From Micromonosporaceae bacterium (GTDB lineage: Bacteria; Actinomycetota; Actinomycetes; Mycobacteriales; Micromonosporaceae), in NCBI GenBank assembly GCA_009380105.1, contig WHSM01000006.1, forward strand, positions 1-35,303: a stretch of DNA of 35,303 nt. The letters run 5' to 3'. Positions within the stretch are counted from its first letter, which is position 1, and each line of letters begins with the position of its first letter. This document shows positions 24,205 to 32,688 of the stretch, piece by piece. Position numbers and translations under genes: made by a program. Under the pieces are notes generated by a model that was given only the letters and a program-made list of their open reading frames with translations, did not search any database and was not told the DNA's origin.

Positions 24205-24257
24205 CGGATGCCTCCCCAGGTGACCGACCTGCTCGTGGTCCTCAGGGTGACAGGAGT

Positions 24258-24287
24258 TTGCGCAATATGCAAGAAACATGCAAGAAA
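24258..24287 (-). promoter_or_regulatory. Direct-repeat operator/promoter of the alpha-amylase gene
   Basis: On the plus strand the palindrome TTGCGCAA (24258-24265) is followed by two exact copies of ATGCAAGAAA (24267-24276 and 24278-24287), period 11. On the coding strand this reads as repeated TTTCTTGCAT, which includes -35-like TTGCAT. CTTGCA-type direct repeats are the known setting for LacI-family MalR/Reg1 repression of streptomycete amylase genes. The patch is AT-rich against the surroundings. Confidence 0.6.
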
Positions 24288-24290
24288 TGT

Positions 24291-24307
24291 CTGCGTCTTT
24301 CACGCAG
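24291..24307 (-). terminator. Intrinsic terminator downstream of proB
   Basis: On the minus strand CTGCGT-GAAAG-ACGCAG forms a 6-bp stem with a 5-base loop, followed by ACATTTCTT. It lies 10 bases past the proB stop and just upstream of the amylase operator, so it would keep proB transcription out of the amylase gene. Confidence 0.55.
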
Positions 24308-24317
24308 CGCCCGAGGC

Positions 24318-25438
24318 TCAGTCCAGCAGCACCAGGTCGTCGCGGTGCACCACTTCCCGCTCGTACGCCAGCCCCAACTCGGCCGCGATGTCGCTGCTCT
24401 TGCGCCCCAGCAGGCTCGGCAGCTCGGTGGCGTCGTAGTTCACCAGCCCCCGGGCCACCGGCCGGCCGTCCTCGTCCACCAGATCCACCGGGTCGCCGGC
24501 CGTGAACACGCCGTCGACGCCGACCACGCCCGCGGCGAGCAGCGACATCCGGCGCTGCACCACCGCCCGCACCGCTCCGGCGTCCAGGCGCAGCCGGCCG
24601 CGTGGCGAGGTGGCGTACGCGAGCCAGAGCAGCCGCTTGCGAGGACGGTGCGCGCTCGGATGGAACAGCGTGCCGACCGGCTCGCCCGCCAGGGCCTCCG
24701 CGGCGAGCGGCGCCGACGTGAGCACCACCGGCACGCCGGAGATCGTGGCGATCTTCGCCGAGTCCACCTTGGTCGCCATGCCGCCGGCGCCGACGCCCGC
24801 GCGGCCCGCCTTGCCGAGGGCCACCCCGTTCAGATCGGAGAGATCGGCGACCTCGTGGACGCGGCGCGCGTCGGGACGGCGCGGGTCGCCGTCGTACAGC
24901 GCGTCGACATCCGAGAGCAGGACCAGCAGGTCCGCGTGCACCAGCACCGAGACCAGCGCGGCGAGCCGGTCGTTGTCGCCGAAGCGGATCTCGTCGGTGG
25001 CGACGGGTCGTTCTCGTTCACGATCGGCACCGCGCCGAAGTCGAGCAGCTTCCGCAGCGTCCGGTACGCGTTGCGGTAGTGGGCGCGCCGCGTCACGTCG
25101 TCGACCGTGAGCAGCACCTGGCCGGTCGTCACGCCGTACCGGGCGAAGGACTCGGTGTAGCGGTGCACCAGCAAGCCCTGGCCGACGCTTGCCGCCGCCT
25201 GCTGTCGCGCCAGATCCCGGGGGCGCCGGGCCAGGCCGAGCGGCGCGAGGCCCGCGGCGATCGCGCCGGAGGAGACCAGCACCAGGTCGGCGCCGGCCTT
25301 GCGCTTGTCAATCAGCGCGTCCACCAGCCCATCCAACCTGCGGTTGTCGAGGCCGCCGGCGGCGGACGTCAGGGACGACGAGCCAACCTTGACCACCACG
25401 CACCGGGCGTCGGCGACTCGCTTGCGGAGTTCGTTCAC
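24318..25438 (-). pseudogene. proB: Glutamate 5-kinase gene, split by a one-base deletion
   Basis: ProB phosphorylates glutamate for proline synthesis. Residues 1-144 read normally from GTG 25438 (VVKVGSSSLTS at 14-24, VSSGAIAAG at 55-63, ending PIVNEND), then the frame is lost. In the next frame the sequence continues perfectly as (T)[15 protein letters not shown]... and on through [16 protein letters not shown] and a C-terminal PUA domain to the stop at 24318. One missing base between 25006 and 25007 (an A on the coding strand, restoring ACC for Thr) explains everything; the restored protein is 373 residues, the normal ProB length. The deletion sits at a G-run (GGG on the plus strand), so a sequencing error is at least as likely as a real mutation. 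It is preceded by the hydrolase gene, 16 bases away on the same strand. Confidence 0.9.
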
Positions 25439-25454
25439 TGCTGCTCTCAGTTCT

Positions 25455-26498
25455 TCACTGGGACGGCTGCTGGGCGGAGAAGTGCAGATCCAGCCACGTG
25501 GACATCTCTTCGTACACCCGTTTGCGCACCGGCGCGGCGGAGAGCACCAGATCGTGGATGCCGTCCTCGATTCGGCAGATCGTGACCTGGGGCCCGAGCG
25601 CCACCGACCAGCGGGCGATCTTCTCCACGTTGAGGACGGCGTCGGCGCGCCGGAGCAACCCGCCCGTGCTGCCGCGAGAGACGCTGCGCGTGGAGCACAT
25701 CACCAGGATCGGACACGGGATCTTGAGGCCGGCGTGCAGCCGGCGATGCCCTCGCAGCACGGCGCGCAGCCATCCCGCCCGCACGGGGAACCCCGCCAGC
25801 GGCTTGGCGGTCAGGTCGAAGGTCCATTCACCCCGGTGGTCGCGGTGCAGGCTGCGGCCGTATCCGTCGCCGACCCGCAGCGGCAGAACCGCGTGCGGGC
25901 GCACCCGCGCCAGGATCTCCAGTATGGGCGGCGCGAGCAGGCGCACCGGCAGCGGGTCGGCCACGTCGAACCAGGGGCTGTTGAGCATCAGCGCGGCGAG
26001 GCCGCCGTCGGCGACCGGGCGGTCGCGGATCTCGTGCGCCCAGAGCGCCGCGATCAGGCCGCCGGTGGAGTGCGCGTTGATCGCGACGCGCCGCGCGCCC
26101 TCGGACCGCATGATCCTCATCGCGGCGTCCAACTCGGTGAAGTAGTCCCTCAGGTCCGTGATGAAATTCGGAATGTGGTGGGGCCGCAGCGATCTGCCGT
26201 GGCGCCGCAGCTCCAGGGCGTAGAAGTCGATGCCCTGGTCGGCGAAGTACTCCGCCAGCTCGGTCTGGAAGAAGTAGTCGGAGAAGCCGTGCAGGTAGAG
26301 CACCGCGCGGCCGTCCGTCCGGCGGGAGCGCCGGCGCACCAAGGTCGCGGTCAGCTCGCCGTCGCCTTCCTCGGGCAGCGGGACGATCCGCGCCCGGTAG
26401 TCGCCGCCGAGCACGTCCGGGGCCCAGTCTGGCTCGTTGTCGTCAGCGGGGGATGCGGCGTCGGCGCCCGCGCTGACTCTGGCTTGGTGCTCGCTCAC
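25455..26498 (-). CDS. Alpha/beta hydrolase (lysophospholipase-like, S33 type)
   Basis: A 347-residue alpha/beta hydrolase. The oxyanion region is VLYLHGFSDYFFQ (66-78), the nucleophile elbow is AHSTGG with S144, and the C-terminal His lies in DGIHDLVLS near residue 317. ELRRHGRS (96-103) is typical of serine-aminopeptidase S33/monoacylglycerol-lipase proteins. The first ~30 residues are acidic and probably disordered; no signal peptide is seen. The substrate is unknown. It reads into proB after 16 bases, suggesting co-transcription, although no shared function is evident. It is divergent from the Mop regulator, with 114 bases between starts. Confidence 0.86.
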   Translation of the reverse strand: MSEHQARVSAGADAASPADDNEPDWAPDVLGGDYRARIVPLPEEGDGELTATLVRRRSRRTDGRAVLYLHGFSDYFFQTELAEYFADQGIDFYALELRRHGRSLRPHHIPNFITDLRDYFTELDAAMRIMRSEGARRVAINAHSTGGLIAALWAHEIRDRPVADGGLAALMLNSPWFDVADPLPVRLLAPPILEILARVRPHAVLPLRVGDGYGRSLHRDHRGEWTFDLTAKPLAGFPVRAGWLRAVLRGHRRLHAGLKIPCPILVMCSTRSVSRGSTGGLLRRADAVLNVEKIARWSVALGPQVTICRIEDGIHDLVLSAAPVRKRVYEEMSTWLDLHFSAQQPSQ

Positions 26499-26599
26499 CC
26501 CAATAGTGTGCCGCGCGGCTCGCTGAAGGCGTCGCCAACATACCGCGGGGATTACGCCACTGCGCGGCGCGCCTCACGTTCGCGCCGCGGATGCGGTGC

Positions 26600-26613
26600 T
26601 ATTGTCGCTGCTA
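26600..26613 (+). promoter_or_regulatory. Leaderless promoter of the molybdate operon: TATTGT-N7-ATG
   Basis: TATTGT (26600-26605) ends seven bases before ATG 26613. It is the only likely promoter for the four overlapping genes Mop-ModA-ModB-ModC. No ribosome binding site is present at normal spacing. Confidence 0.55.
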
Positions 26614-27011
26614 TGCCGCAGTTGAGGACAAGCGAGGCCGGTCGACTACTCGGAGTCAGTGACGACACGGTGCGTCGCTGGGTGGACTCCGGGAAGCTGG
26701 CCGCCACCCGGGACGACGTGGGTCGGGTGGTGATCGCCGGCCGTGACCTCGCCGCGTTCGCGCAGGCGAACGCCGCCGCGCCCGAGCTGGGCAGCCCCAC
26801 TGTCGAGTCCGCGCGCAACCGCTTCACGGGCCTGGTCACCCGGGTGCTCAAGGACGAGGTGATGGCCCAGGTCGACATCCAGGCCGGACCGTTCCGCGTG
26901 GTGTCGCTGATGAGCCGCGAAGCCGCTGAGGAGATGGGCCTGGAGCCCGGCGCGGTGGTGGTCGCCTCGACGAAGTCCACCCAGGTGGTGGTGGAGCTGG
27001 TGCCCCGGTGA
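26613..27011 (+). CDS. HTH-Mop molybdate-responsive regulator
   Basis: A 132-residue two-domain protein. Residues about 4-50 form a MerR/excisionase-like helix-turn-helix (TSEAGRLLGVSDDTVRRWVDSGKL). Residues about 67-131 form a molybdenum-binding Mop/TOBE domain (RNRFTGLVTRVLKDEVMAQVDIQAGPF; SREAAEEMGLEPG; VVASTKSTQVVVEL). It probably senses molybdate and controls this operon, being its first gene. It starts at ATG 26613 and its stop overlaps modA (GTGA). Such HTH-molbindin proteins commonly head actinobacterial mod operons; the direction of control cannot be read from the sequence. Confidence 0.9.
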   Translation: MPQLRTSEAGRLLGVSDDTVRRWVDSGKLAATRDDVGRVVIAGRDLAAFAQANAAAPELGSPTVESARNRFTGLVTRVLKDEVMAQVDIQAGPFRVVSLMSREAAEEMGLEPGAVVVASTKSTQVVVELVPR

Positions 27012-27781
27012 CGCCACGCCTCCGCGTGCTGGTCGCGACGCTCCTGGCGGCGGCGCTGCCGCTCGGCGCCGGGTGTCAGGCGCGGTCCGCCGACGCCCGT
27101 GGCGGCCAGGCGGAGCTGACGGTGTTCGCGGCGGCGTCGCTCACGGAGGTCTTGACGACCCTCGGCAAGCGCTTCGAGCGGCGTCGCCCCGGCGTCGACG
27201 TGACGTTCTCCTTCCAGTCCAGCGCCGCCCTCGCCCAGCAGATCGTCCACGGAGCGCCCGCCGACGTCTACGCGGCCGCCAGCCCTCAGAGCATGGCCGT
27301 GGCGACCTGGGCCGGCATGGTCGCCGGCGAGCCGCAGGTGTTCGCGCGCAACCGGCTGCAGATCGCGGCGCCGGCGGGGAATCCCGGCCGGGTCCGCGGC
27401 CTGGCCGACCTGGCGCGGCCCGAGCTGAAGATCGCGCTCTGCGCGGCCCAGGCGCCGTGCGGGGCGGCCTCGCGGGCGGCCCTGCGCGCCGCCGGGATCC
27501 GGGCCGAGCCGGACACGTACGGCAACGACGTGAAAGCGGTGCTGGCCAAGGTGACGCTCGGCGAGGTCGATGCGGCGCTGGTGTACCGCACCGACGTGCG
27601 CGCCGCGGGCGACGCTGTGGTCGGGATCGACTTCCCCGCGGCCGCCAAAGCAGCCAACGACTACCCGGTCGCCGTGCTCCGGGAGGCGCCGCAGCGCGAC
27701 GCCGCGCGAGCGTTCGCGGCGTACCTCGGCTCCGCGGAGGCGCGCGGCGTGCTCGCCGAGGCCGGCTTCGCGCTGCCATGA
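27008..27781 (+). CDS. modA: Molybdate-binding lipoprotein
   Basis: A 257-residue periplasmic-type binding protein for molybdate (or tungstate). The N terminus is a lipoprotein signal with lipobox LGAGC (C23), so it should be anchored outside the membrane. Oxyanion-site features are visible: LTVFAAASLTEVL (37-49), FSFQSSAALAQQI (72-84), and near 198 GEVDAALVYRTD. It feeds the ModB permease encoded next, with ATGA overlap. GTG 27008 overlaps the previous stop. C141 and C147 in LCAAQAPCG may form a disulfide. Confidence 0.93.
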   Translation: MTPRLRVLVATLLAAALPLGAGCQARSADARGGQAELTVFAAASLTEVLTTLGKRFERRRPGVDVTFSFQSSAALAQQIVHGAPADVYAAASPQSMAVATWAGMVAGEPQVFARNRLQIAAPAGNPGRVRGLADLARPELKIALCAAQAPCGAASRAALRAAGIRAEPDTYGNDVKAVLAKVTLGEVDAALVYRTDVRAAGDAVVGIDFPAAAKAANDYPVAVLREAPQRDAARAFAAYLGSAEARGVLAEAGFALP

Positions 27782-28644
27782 TCCGTCTGCCTGCCCCACG
27801 CCGGGCGGCCTCCTCACGCCGGGCGGCCTCCTCACGCCGGGCGGCCTCCGCACGCCGGGGCGGCGCCGGGCGGCCGCCGCTGGCGTTGCTGATCCCGGCG
27901 ACGGCAGCGGCGGTGTTCCTGCTCGGGCCGCTGGTCGCGCTGCTGGCGCGGGCCCCGTGGTCGCGGCTGCCGGCGCTGCTCGCGCAGCCGGCCGCGGGCG
28001 AGGCGCTGCGCCTGTCGCTGTTCGCCGCGACCCTCGCCACGCTGCTGTGCCTGGTCACCGGCGTCCCGTTGGCGTGGCTGCTGGCGCAGCCGCGGCTGCC
28101 GGGCCGGTCGCTGTTGCGGGCGTTGGTCGTGGTCCCGTTGGTGCTGCCGCCCGTGGTCGGCGGCGTGGCGCTGCTGATGCTGTTCGGGCGGCGGGGTCTG
28201 CTCGGCGCGCCCCTGGAGGCCCTGACCGGCCTCACCATCCCGTTCACCGCGGCCGCGGTGGTGCTCGCGGAGGCGTTCGTGGCTCTGCCGTTCCTCGTGC
28301 TCACCGTGGAAGGCGCGCTCCGCTCCGCGGACCGCCGGCACGAGGAGGCCGCCGCGACCCTCGGCGCGAACCGGCTCACCGTGTTCCGCCGCGTCACGCT
28401 GCCGACCGCGTTGCCTGGCATCGCCGCGGGCGCGGTGCTGGCGTGGGCGCGAGCGTTGGGGGAGTTCGGCGCCACCGTGACCTTCGCCGGCAGCTTTCCC
28501 GGGCGCACCCAGACGATGCCGATCGCGGTGTATCTCGCGTTGGAGAGCGACCCGGACGCCGCGCTGGCGCTCAGCGCGGTGCTGCTGGCGGTGAGCGTGT
28601 TGGTGCTGGCGCTGCTGCGCGACCGATGGCTGGTCCGACCATGA
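27778..28644 (+). CDS. modB: Molybdate ABC transporter permease
   Basis: A 288-residue permease with about five or six membrane spans from residue 34 on. The ModB signature is the EAA-type loop EEAAATLGANRLTVFRRVTLP, followed by ALGEFGATVTFAGSFPGRTQT. The N-terminal extension is unusual: three near-identical six-residue units RRAASS/RRAASS/RRAASA encoded by a tandem 18-base repeat, giving a highly basic cytoplasmic tail. ATG 27778 overlaps modA; an internal start downstream of the repeat is conceivable, but I see none better placed. It couples to ModC through an ATGA overlap. Confidence 0.93.
   Translation: MIRLPAPRRAASSRRAASSRRAASARRGGAGRPPLALLIPATAAAVFLLGPLVALLARAPWSRLPALLAQPAAGEALRLSLFAATLATLLCLVTGVPLAWLLAQPRLPGRSLLRALVVVPLVLPPVVGGVALLMLFGRRGLLGAPLEALTGLTIPFTAAAVVLAEAFVALPFLVLTVEGALRSADRRHEEAAATLGANRLTVFRRVTLPTALPGIAAGAVLAWARALGEFGATVTFAGSFPGRTQTMPIAVYLALESDPDAALALSAVLLAVSVLVLALLRDRWLVRP
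27798..27851 (+). repeat. Tandem 18-base repeat (three copies) in the 5' end of modB
   Basis: ACGCCGGGCGGCCTCCTC occurs at 27798-27815 and 27816-27833, and with one change at 27834-27851, followed by the start of a fourth copy (ACGCCGGG). It encodes RRAASS-type units. Length is a multiple of three, so copy-number change would alter only the N-terminal tail length. Confidence 0.85.
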
Positions 28645-29732
28645 CCGGCGCCCTGACCAGTCACCTGGCAGTGCGGCGCGGCGAGCGGTTCGACCTGGAC
28701 CTGCGGGTCGACCTCACACCGGGTGAGGTGGTCGCGCTGCTGGGCCCGAACGCGGCCGGCAAGACCACCGCCCTGCGCGCGTTGGCGGGCCTCATCCGGC
28801 TGCGCGACGGGGTGATTCGGCTCGGGGACCGGACCTGGGACTGCCCGGCCGAGCGGAGGTTCACACCGCCGCACCGGCGTTCCGTGGGCGTGGTGTTCCA
28901 GGACTACCTGCTCTTCGGCCACCTCACGGCGCTGGAGAACGTGGCGTTCGGGCCGCGTAGCCGGGGCGTCGCCACTCGGGACGCCCGCCGCCTCGCGGCC
29001 GGTTGGCTGGACCGCGTCGGCCTGGCGCACGTGGCGCGGGCACGCCCGGGCGCCCTGTCCGGGGGCCAGGCGCAACGGGTGGCGTTGGCGCGGGCGCTCG
29101 CGGTCGACCCGGATCTGTTGCTGCTGGACGAGCCGCTCGCCGCGCTGGACGCGCAGACCCGTGTGGAGGTGCGCGCGGAGCTGCGGCGCCACCTCGCGGC
29201 GTACCCCGGCTGCGCCCTGGTCGTCACCCACGACCCGCTGGACGCGATGCTGCTGGCCGACCGTCTCATCGTGGTGGAGCAGGGTCGTCTGGTGCAGCAG
29301 GGAGACCCGGCGGAAGTGGCGCGGCGTCCGCGCACCCGCTACGTCGCGAAGCTGGTGGGGCTGAACCTCCTGCATGGGCGCGTCGGCGACCCCGGGTCGC
29401 CCGGCAGCGGGCTCGGCCGGGTGCGGCTGGACGGCTCAGACGAAGTGGCCGTCGCCGATGTGTCAGGGCTGTCCGGCGAGGTGCTGGTGGCGTTCCGGCC
29501 GGCGGCGGTCTCGCTGCACCGGGAGCGGCCGCACGGCAGCCCACGCAACGTCTGGGCCGGCGCCGTCACCAGCGTCGAGCCGCACGCCGGCAGCGTGCGG
29601 GTCGGCGTCGCCGGCCCGGCGGCGTTGACCGCCGAGGTGAGCCCCGCGGCGGTCGCCGAGCTGCGGCTCGGCCCTGGCGAGGTGGTCTACGTCGCGGTCA
29701 AGGCCGCCGAGATCGACGTCTACCCGGCGTAG
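28641..29732 (+). CDS. modC: Molybdate ABC transporter ATPase
   Basis: A 363-residue ATPase that energises molybdate import with ModB. Walker A is LLGPNAAGKTT (34-44 region), the Q-loop is VVFQDYLLFGHLTALENV, the signature is LSGGQAQRVALARALA, and Walker B is LLLLDEPLAALD; the H-loop is VVTHDP. A C-terminal TOBE/Mop domain (about 235-363) should bind molybdate and regulate the pump. ATG 28641 overlaps modB. Its stop is three bases from the stop of the convergent AfsR gene, so there is no room for a terminator between them. Confidence 0.94.
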   Translation: MTGALTSHLAVRRGERFDLDLRVDLTPGEVVALLGPNAAGKTTALRALAGLIRLRDGVIRLGDRTWDCPAERRFTPPHRRSVGVVFQDYLLFGHLTALENVAFGPRSRGVATRDARRLAAGWLDRVGLAHVARARPGALSGGQAQRVALARALAVDPDLLLLDEPLAALDAQTRVEVRAELRRHLAAYPGCALVVTHDPLDAMLLADRLIVVEQGRLVQQGDPAEVARRPRTRYVAKLVGLNLLHGRVGDPGSPGSGLGRVRLDGSDEVAVADVSGLSGEVLVAFRPAAVSLHRERPHGSPRNVWAGAVTSVEPHAGSVRVGVAGPAALTAEVSPAAVAELRLGPGEVVYVAVKAAEIDVYPA

Positions 29733-29735
29733 CGG

Positions 29736-32639
29736 TCATTCCAGCAGGTCGAGCGCCGCCTGCACCTGGGCGACCTCCGTGCTCGCGTCCAGATCCCGCC
29801 ACAGCGCCAGCGACCGGCGCAGCTGACCCCGGGCCAGGTCGGCGCGCCCGCCGTCGCGGTGCAGCTCGCCGAGCCGCAGGGTGGCGGCGGCTTCGGCCCG
29901 GCGGTCCCCGAGGCGGCGGTACGTGGCCAGCGCGCGCGCCAACAGCTCGGTCGCCTCCGACGGCTCGCCGCGCTCCACGTGCAGCGCGGCGATGCTCTGC
30001 AACGCGTACGCCTCGCCCTGCCGGTCGCCGATCTCGACGAACCGGGCCAGCGCCTGCTTCAGGCCCGCCATCGCCTGATCGAGCTCGCCGCGGCGCCAAC
30101 GGACCTGGGCGAGTCGGTCGGTCACGTGCGCCTCGCGATGGGAGTCGCCGTGCGCGACGGCGAGGTCGAGCGCCACGGCGAGCTGCGCCTCGGCGTCGTC
30201 GAGGCGGCCCTGCGTCATCAACGCCCCGCCGATGGCGTACCGGGCGTACGCCTCGCGGTGCCGGTCCTCGTGGGCGAGGAAGACGCGCAGCGCTCTCTGG
30301 TAGCAGGCGAGCGCCTCGGCGGCCCTGCCCCGGGCCCGCTCGCAGGCGCCGAGGCCGCAGGTCGCCATGGCCAGCCCGGTCTCGTCGTCGAGGTCGCTGA
30401 ACAGCGACGCGGCCTGGCAGAACAGGTCGCGCGCCTCCGCGTCGCGGTCCTGGTACAGGGCGATCTGGCCGAGTCCGCGCAGCAGCGCCGCCTCGGCGCG
30501 TGGGATCGCGCCGCGTCGTGCGGCGGCGAGGGCGTGTTCGCTGACCCGGCGCCAGTCGTCGTGGCGACTGCGCAGGTCCAGGTAGCCGCTGACGGCGAGC
30601 GCCAGTTCGGCGGCGAGCGTGTCCAGGCCGGCCGCGGCGGCCTGCTCCACGGCGTCGACCAGGGCGCCGCGCTCAGTGTCGAACCAGGCGAGCGGCTGAT
30701 CGCGCACGGCCCGGACCGTCGCCTCGTCCGGGCGCCATCGCGGCGCGTCGGTGGCGGGCCCCGTGGTGACGCCGCCGCGCAGCCGCGCTCCGGCCGCTTC
30801 CGCCAACGCCAACCAGCCGGCGAGCGCCCGGCTGAGCGCGCCGCGCCGTCGCGGCGCCGGGTCGCGCTCGCCGAGGTCGCGCGCGTGCAGGCGCAGCAAC
30901 TCTGGGATCCGGTACCGCGGCAGGTCGCTCGCCGTGCCGGGGGCGAGCCGCAGCAGGCTGGCGTCCACGAGTGTGTCGAGCACGTCGTCGGGCTCGCGGC
31001 GGTCCAGCAGCGCCCCGAACAGCCACCCCGGCCACCCGGCCTCCGGCGTGCGGCCCAGCTGGGCTGCCAGGCGCAGCGCGCGCGCCGCCCTCGCCGGCAA
31101 CGCCCGGTAGCTGGCGTGCAGGCCGGCACGCACGTCCAGCTCGCCCACCCGCAACTCGGTCAGGCGGCGGGTGTCGTCGGCGAGCCGCTCCGCCAGCATC
31201 CGGGGCGAGGGGGAGTGGTGGTGCGCGAGCTTGGCGCCGGCGATCCGGATCGCGAGCGGCAGACCGCCGCAGGCTCGCGCGATCTCCGTCGCGCTGTGTG
31301 GGTCGGCGGCGATCCGCTCCGGGCCGGCGACCCTGGCCAGCATCTCCACCGCGTCCCGCTCGGTCAACGCGTCCAGCTCCACGTCGACGGCGCCGGCCAG
31401 CTCGACCAGTCGGCTCCGGCTGGTGACCATGGCGACGCAGCTGGTCGTCGGCGGCAACAACGGCCGCACCTGGGCGGCGCTGCCCGCGTCGTCCAGCAGG
31501 ACCAGGACACGCCGGTCGGCGAGCCGGGACCGGTACAGCGCGGCGCGTTCCCGCAGCGTCGGCGGCACCTCGTCCCGAGCCACGCCGAGCGCGTGGAGCA
31601 GCTCGGCGAGCACCGCGCACGGCTCGGCCGGCGCCGGGGTGCTGCCGGCCAGCTCGACGTGCAACTGCCCGTCGCCGAACGCGCCGCGCAGCGAGTGCGC
31701 CGCACGCAACGCCAACGCCGACTTGCCGGCGCCGGGTGGCCCGCACACCACGACCACCGGCGCCGCTGCCCCGCCGGACTCGCCGGCGGCGGCGCAGATG
31801 CGCTCCAGGTCGGCGGCCCGGCCGGTGAAGTCGCTGATGTCGTTGGGCAGCTGGCAGATCGGGGCGCTTGGAGCGACCGTCGCCCCGCCGGCCAGCGCGG
31901 CCGCGTGGATCCGGCGCAGGTCCGGGCTCGGCTCCACCCCGAGCTCGTCGGCGAGCACGCGGCGCAGTCGGGCGTACTCTGCGAGGGCCTCCGCCCGCCG
32001 TCCGGCGGCGAGCAACGCGATGAGGAGCTGTCGCCACAGGTTCTCGCGCAGCGGGTCCTCGGTGAGCATCTCGCGCAGCTCGGAGATCGCCGCCGCGTGG
32101 CGACCGAGGGCTGCCAGCAGGTCCAGCCGGGCCTCTGCCGCGGCGAGTCGGTGCTCGGCGAGCTGCCCCAGGGGCCCCGACCACGCGTCGCTGCGGGGCA
32201 GGTCGGCCAGGGGCGCGCCCCGCCACATCCGCAGCGCGCGCTCCAGCAGGTCCAGCGCCGGTTCCTGCTGGCCGGAGCGGTGCAGCGCGATGGCTTTGGC
32301 GGTCAGGTCGTGGAAGACGAAAAGATCCAGCCGACGCTCGGGCACGACGATCGAGTAGCCGCACGGCGCGGCGGCGATCAGGCCCGGCTCTCCGCCCGCC
32401 GCTCGCAGGCTGGCGCGGAGGGTGCTCACGTACGTGCGGAGGTTCGCCACGGCCGAGCGGGGGGGCGACTGCGGCCACAGCACCTCGACCAGCAGGTCGG
32501 CGGAGACCGGCTGGTTGGCGTGCAGCAGCAGTGTGGCCAGCAGCATCCGCGGTTTCACGCCGCCGATCGGCACCGGCTGCCCGCCCGCCCTCGCGTAGAG
32601 CGCGCCGAGGATGCCGAACTCCAGGTCGCTGGTCGCCAT
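29736..32639 (-). CDS. AfsR/SARP-family transcriptional regulator with NB-ARC and TPR domains
   Basis: A 967-residue multidomain regulator. The N-terminal winged-helix Trans_reg_C domain (about 6-98; PRMLLATLLLHANQPVSADLLVEVLWP) should bind DNA; a BTAD domain follows (about 100-248; DLFVFHDLTAKA, ELGVEPSPDLRRIH). An NB-ARC/AP-ATPase module (about 265-600) has Walker A G300-PPGAGKS, and a TPR region covers about 690-960. This is the AfsR layout. Such proteins activate secondary-metabolite or developmental genes, often neighbours, but no biosynthetic cluster is visible here. It is divergent from the M23 peptidase gene and convergent with modC. ATG 32639 is preceded by TACGGG-N7. The target genes are unknown. 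Confidence 0.92.
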   Translation of the reverse strand: MATSDLEFGILGALYARAGGQPVPIGGVKPRMLLATLLLHANQPVSADLLVEVLWPQSPPRSAVANLRTYVSTLRASLRAAGGEPGLIAAAPCGYSIVVPERRLDLFVFHDLTAKAIALHRSGQQEPALDLLERALRMWRGAPLADLPRSDAWSGPLGQLAEHRLAAAEARLDLLAALGRHAAAISELREMLTEDPLRENLWRQLLIALLAAGRRAEALAEYARLRRVLADELGVEPSPDLRRIHAAALAGGATVAPSAPICQLPNDISDFTGRAADLERICAAAGESGGAAAPVVVVCGPPGAGKSALALRAAHSLRGAFGDGQLHVELAGSTPAPAEPCAVLAELLHALGVARDEVPPTLRERAALYRSRLADRRVLVLLDDAGSAAQVRPLLPPTTSCVAMVTSRSRLVELAGAVDVELDALTERDAVEMLARVAGPERIAADPHSATEIARACGGLPLAIRIAGAKLAHHHSPSPRMLAERLADDTRRLTELRVGELDVRAGLHASYRALPARAARALRLAAQLGRTPEAGWPGWLFGALLDRREPDDVLDTLVDASLLRLAPGTASDLPRYRIPELLRLHARDLGERDPAPRRRGALSRALAGWLALAEAAGARLRGGVTTGPATDAPRWRPDEATVRAVRDQPLAWFDTERGALVDAVEQAAAAGLDTLAAELALAVSGYLDLRSRHDDWRRVSEHALAAARRGAIPRAEAALLRGLGQIALYQDRDAEARDLFCQAASLFSDLDDETGLAMATCGLGACERARGRAAEALACYQRALRVFLAHEDRHREAYARYAIGGALMTQGRLDDAEAQLAVALDLAVAHGDSHREAHVTDRLAQVRWRRGELDQAMAGLKQALARFVEIGDRQGEAYALQSIAALHVERGEPSEATELLARALATYRRLGDRRAEAAATLRLGELHRDGGRADLARGQLRRSLALWRDLDASTEVAQVQAALDLLE

Positions 32640-32688
32640 GGCACCACCCGTAGGAAGATTGTCAAGTTTGTTACGGGTCGGTAGCGCA

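Noticed and set aside
29736-32639. Antibiotic cluster activator by context
   Set aside because: AfsR/SARP proteins often lie in biosynthetic clusters, but the neighbours are a molybdate transporter, a peptidase and a lone ligase, with no synthase genes.
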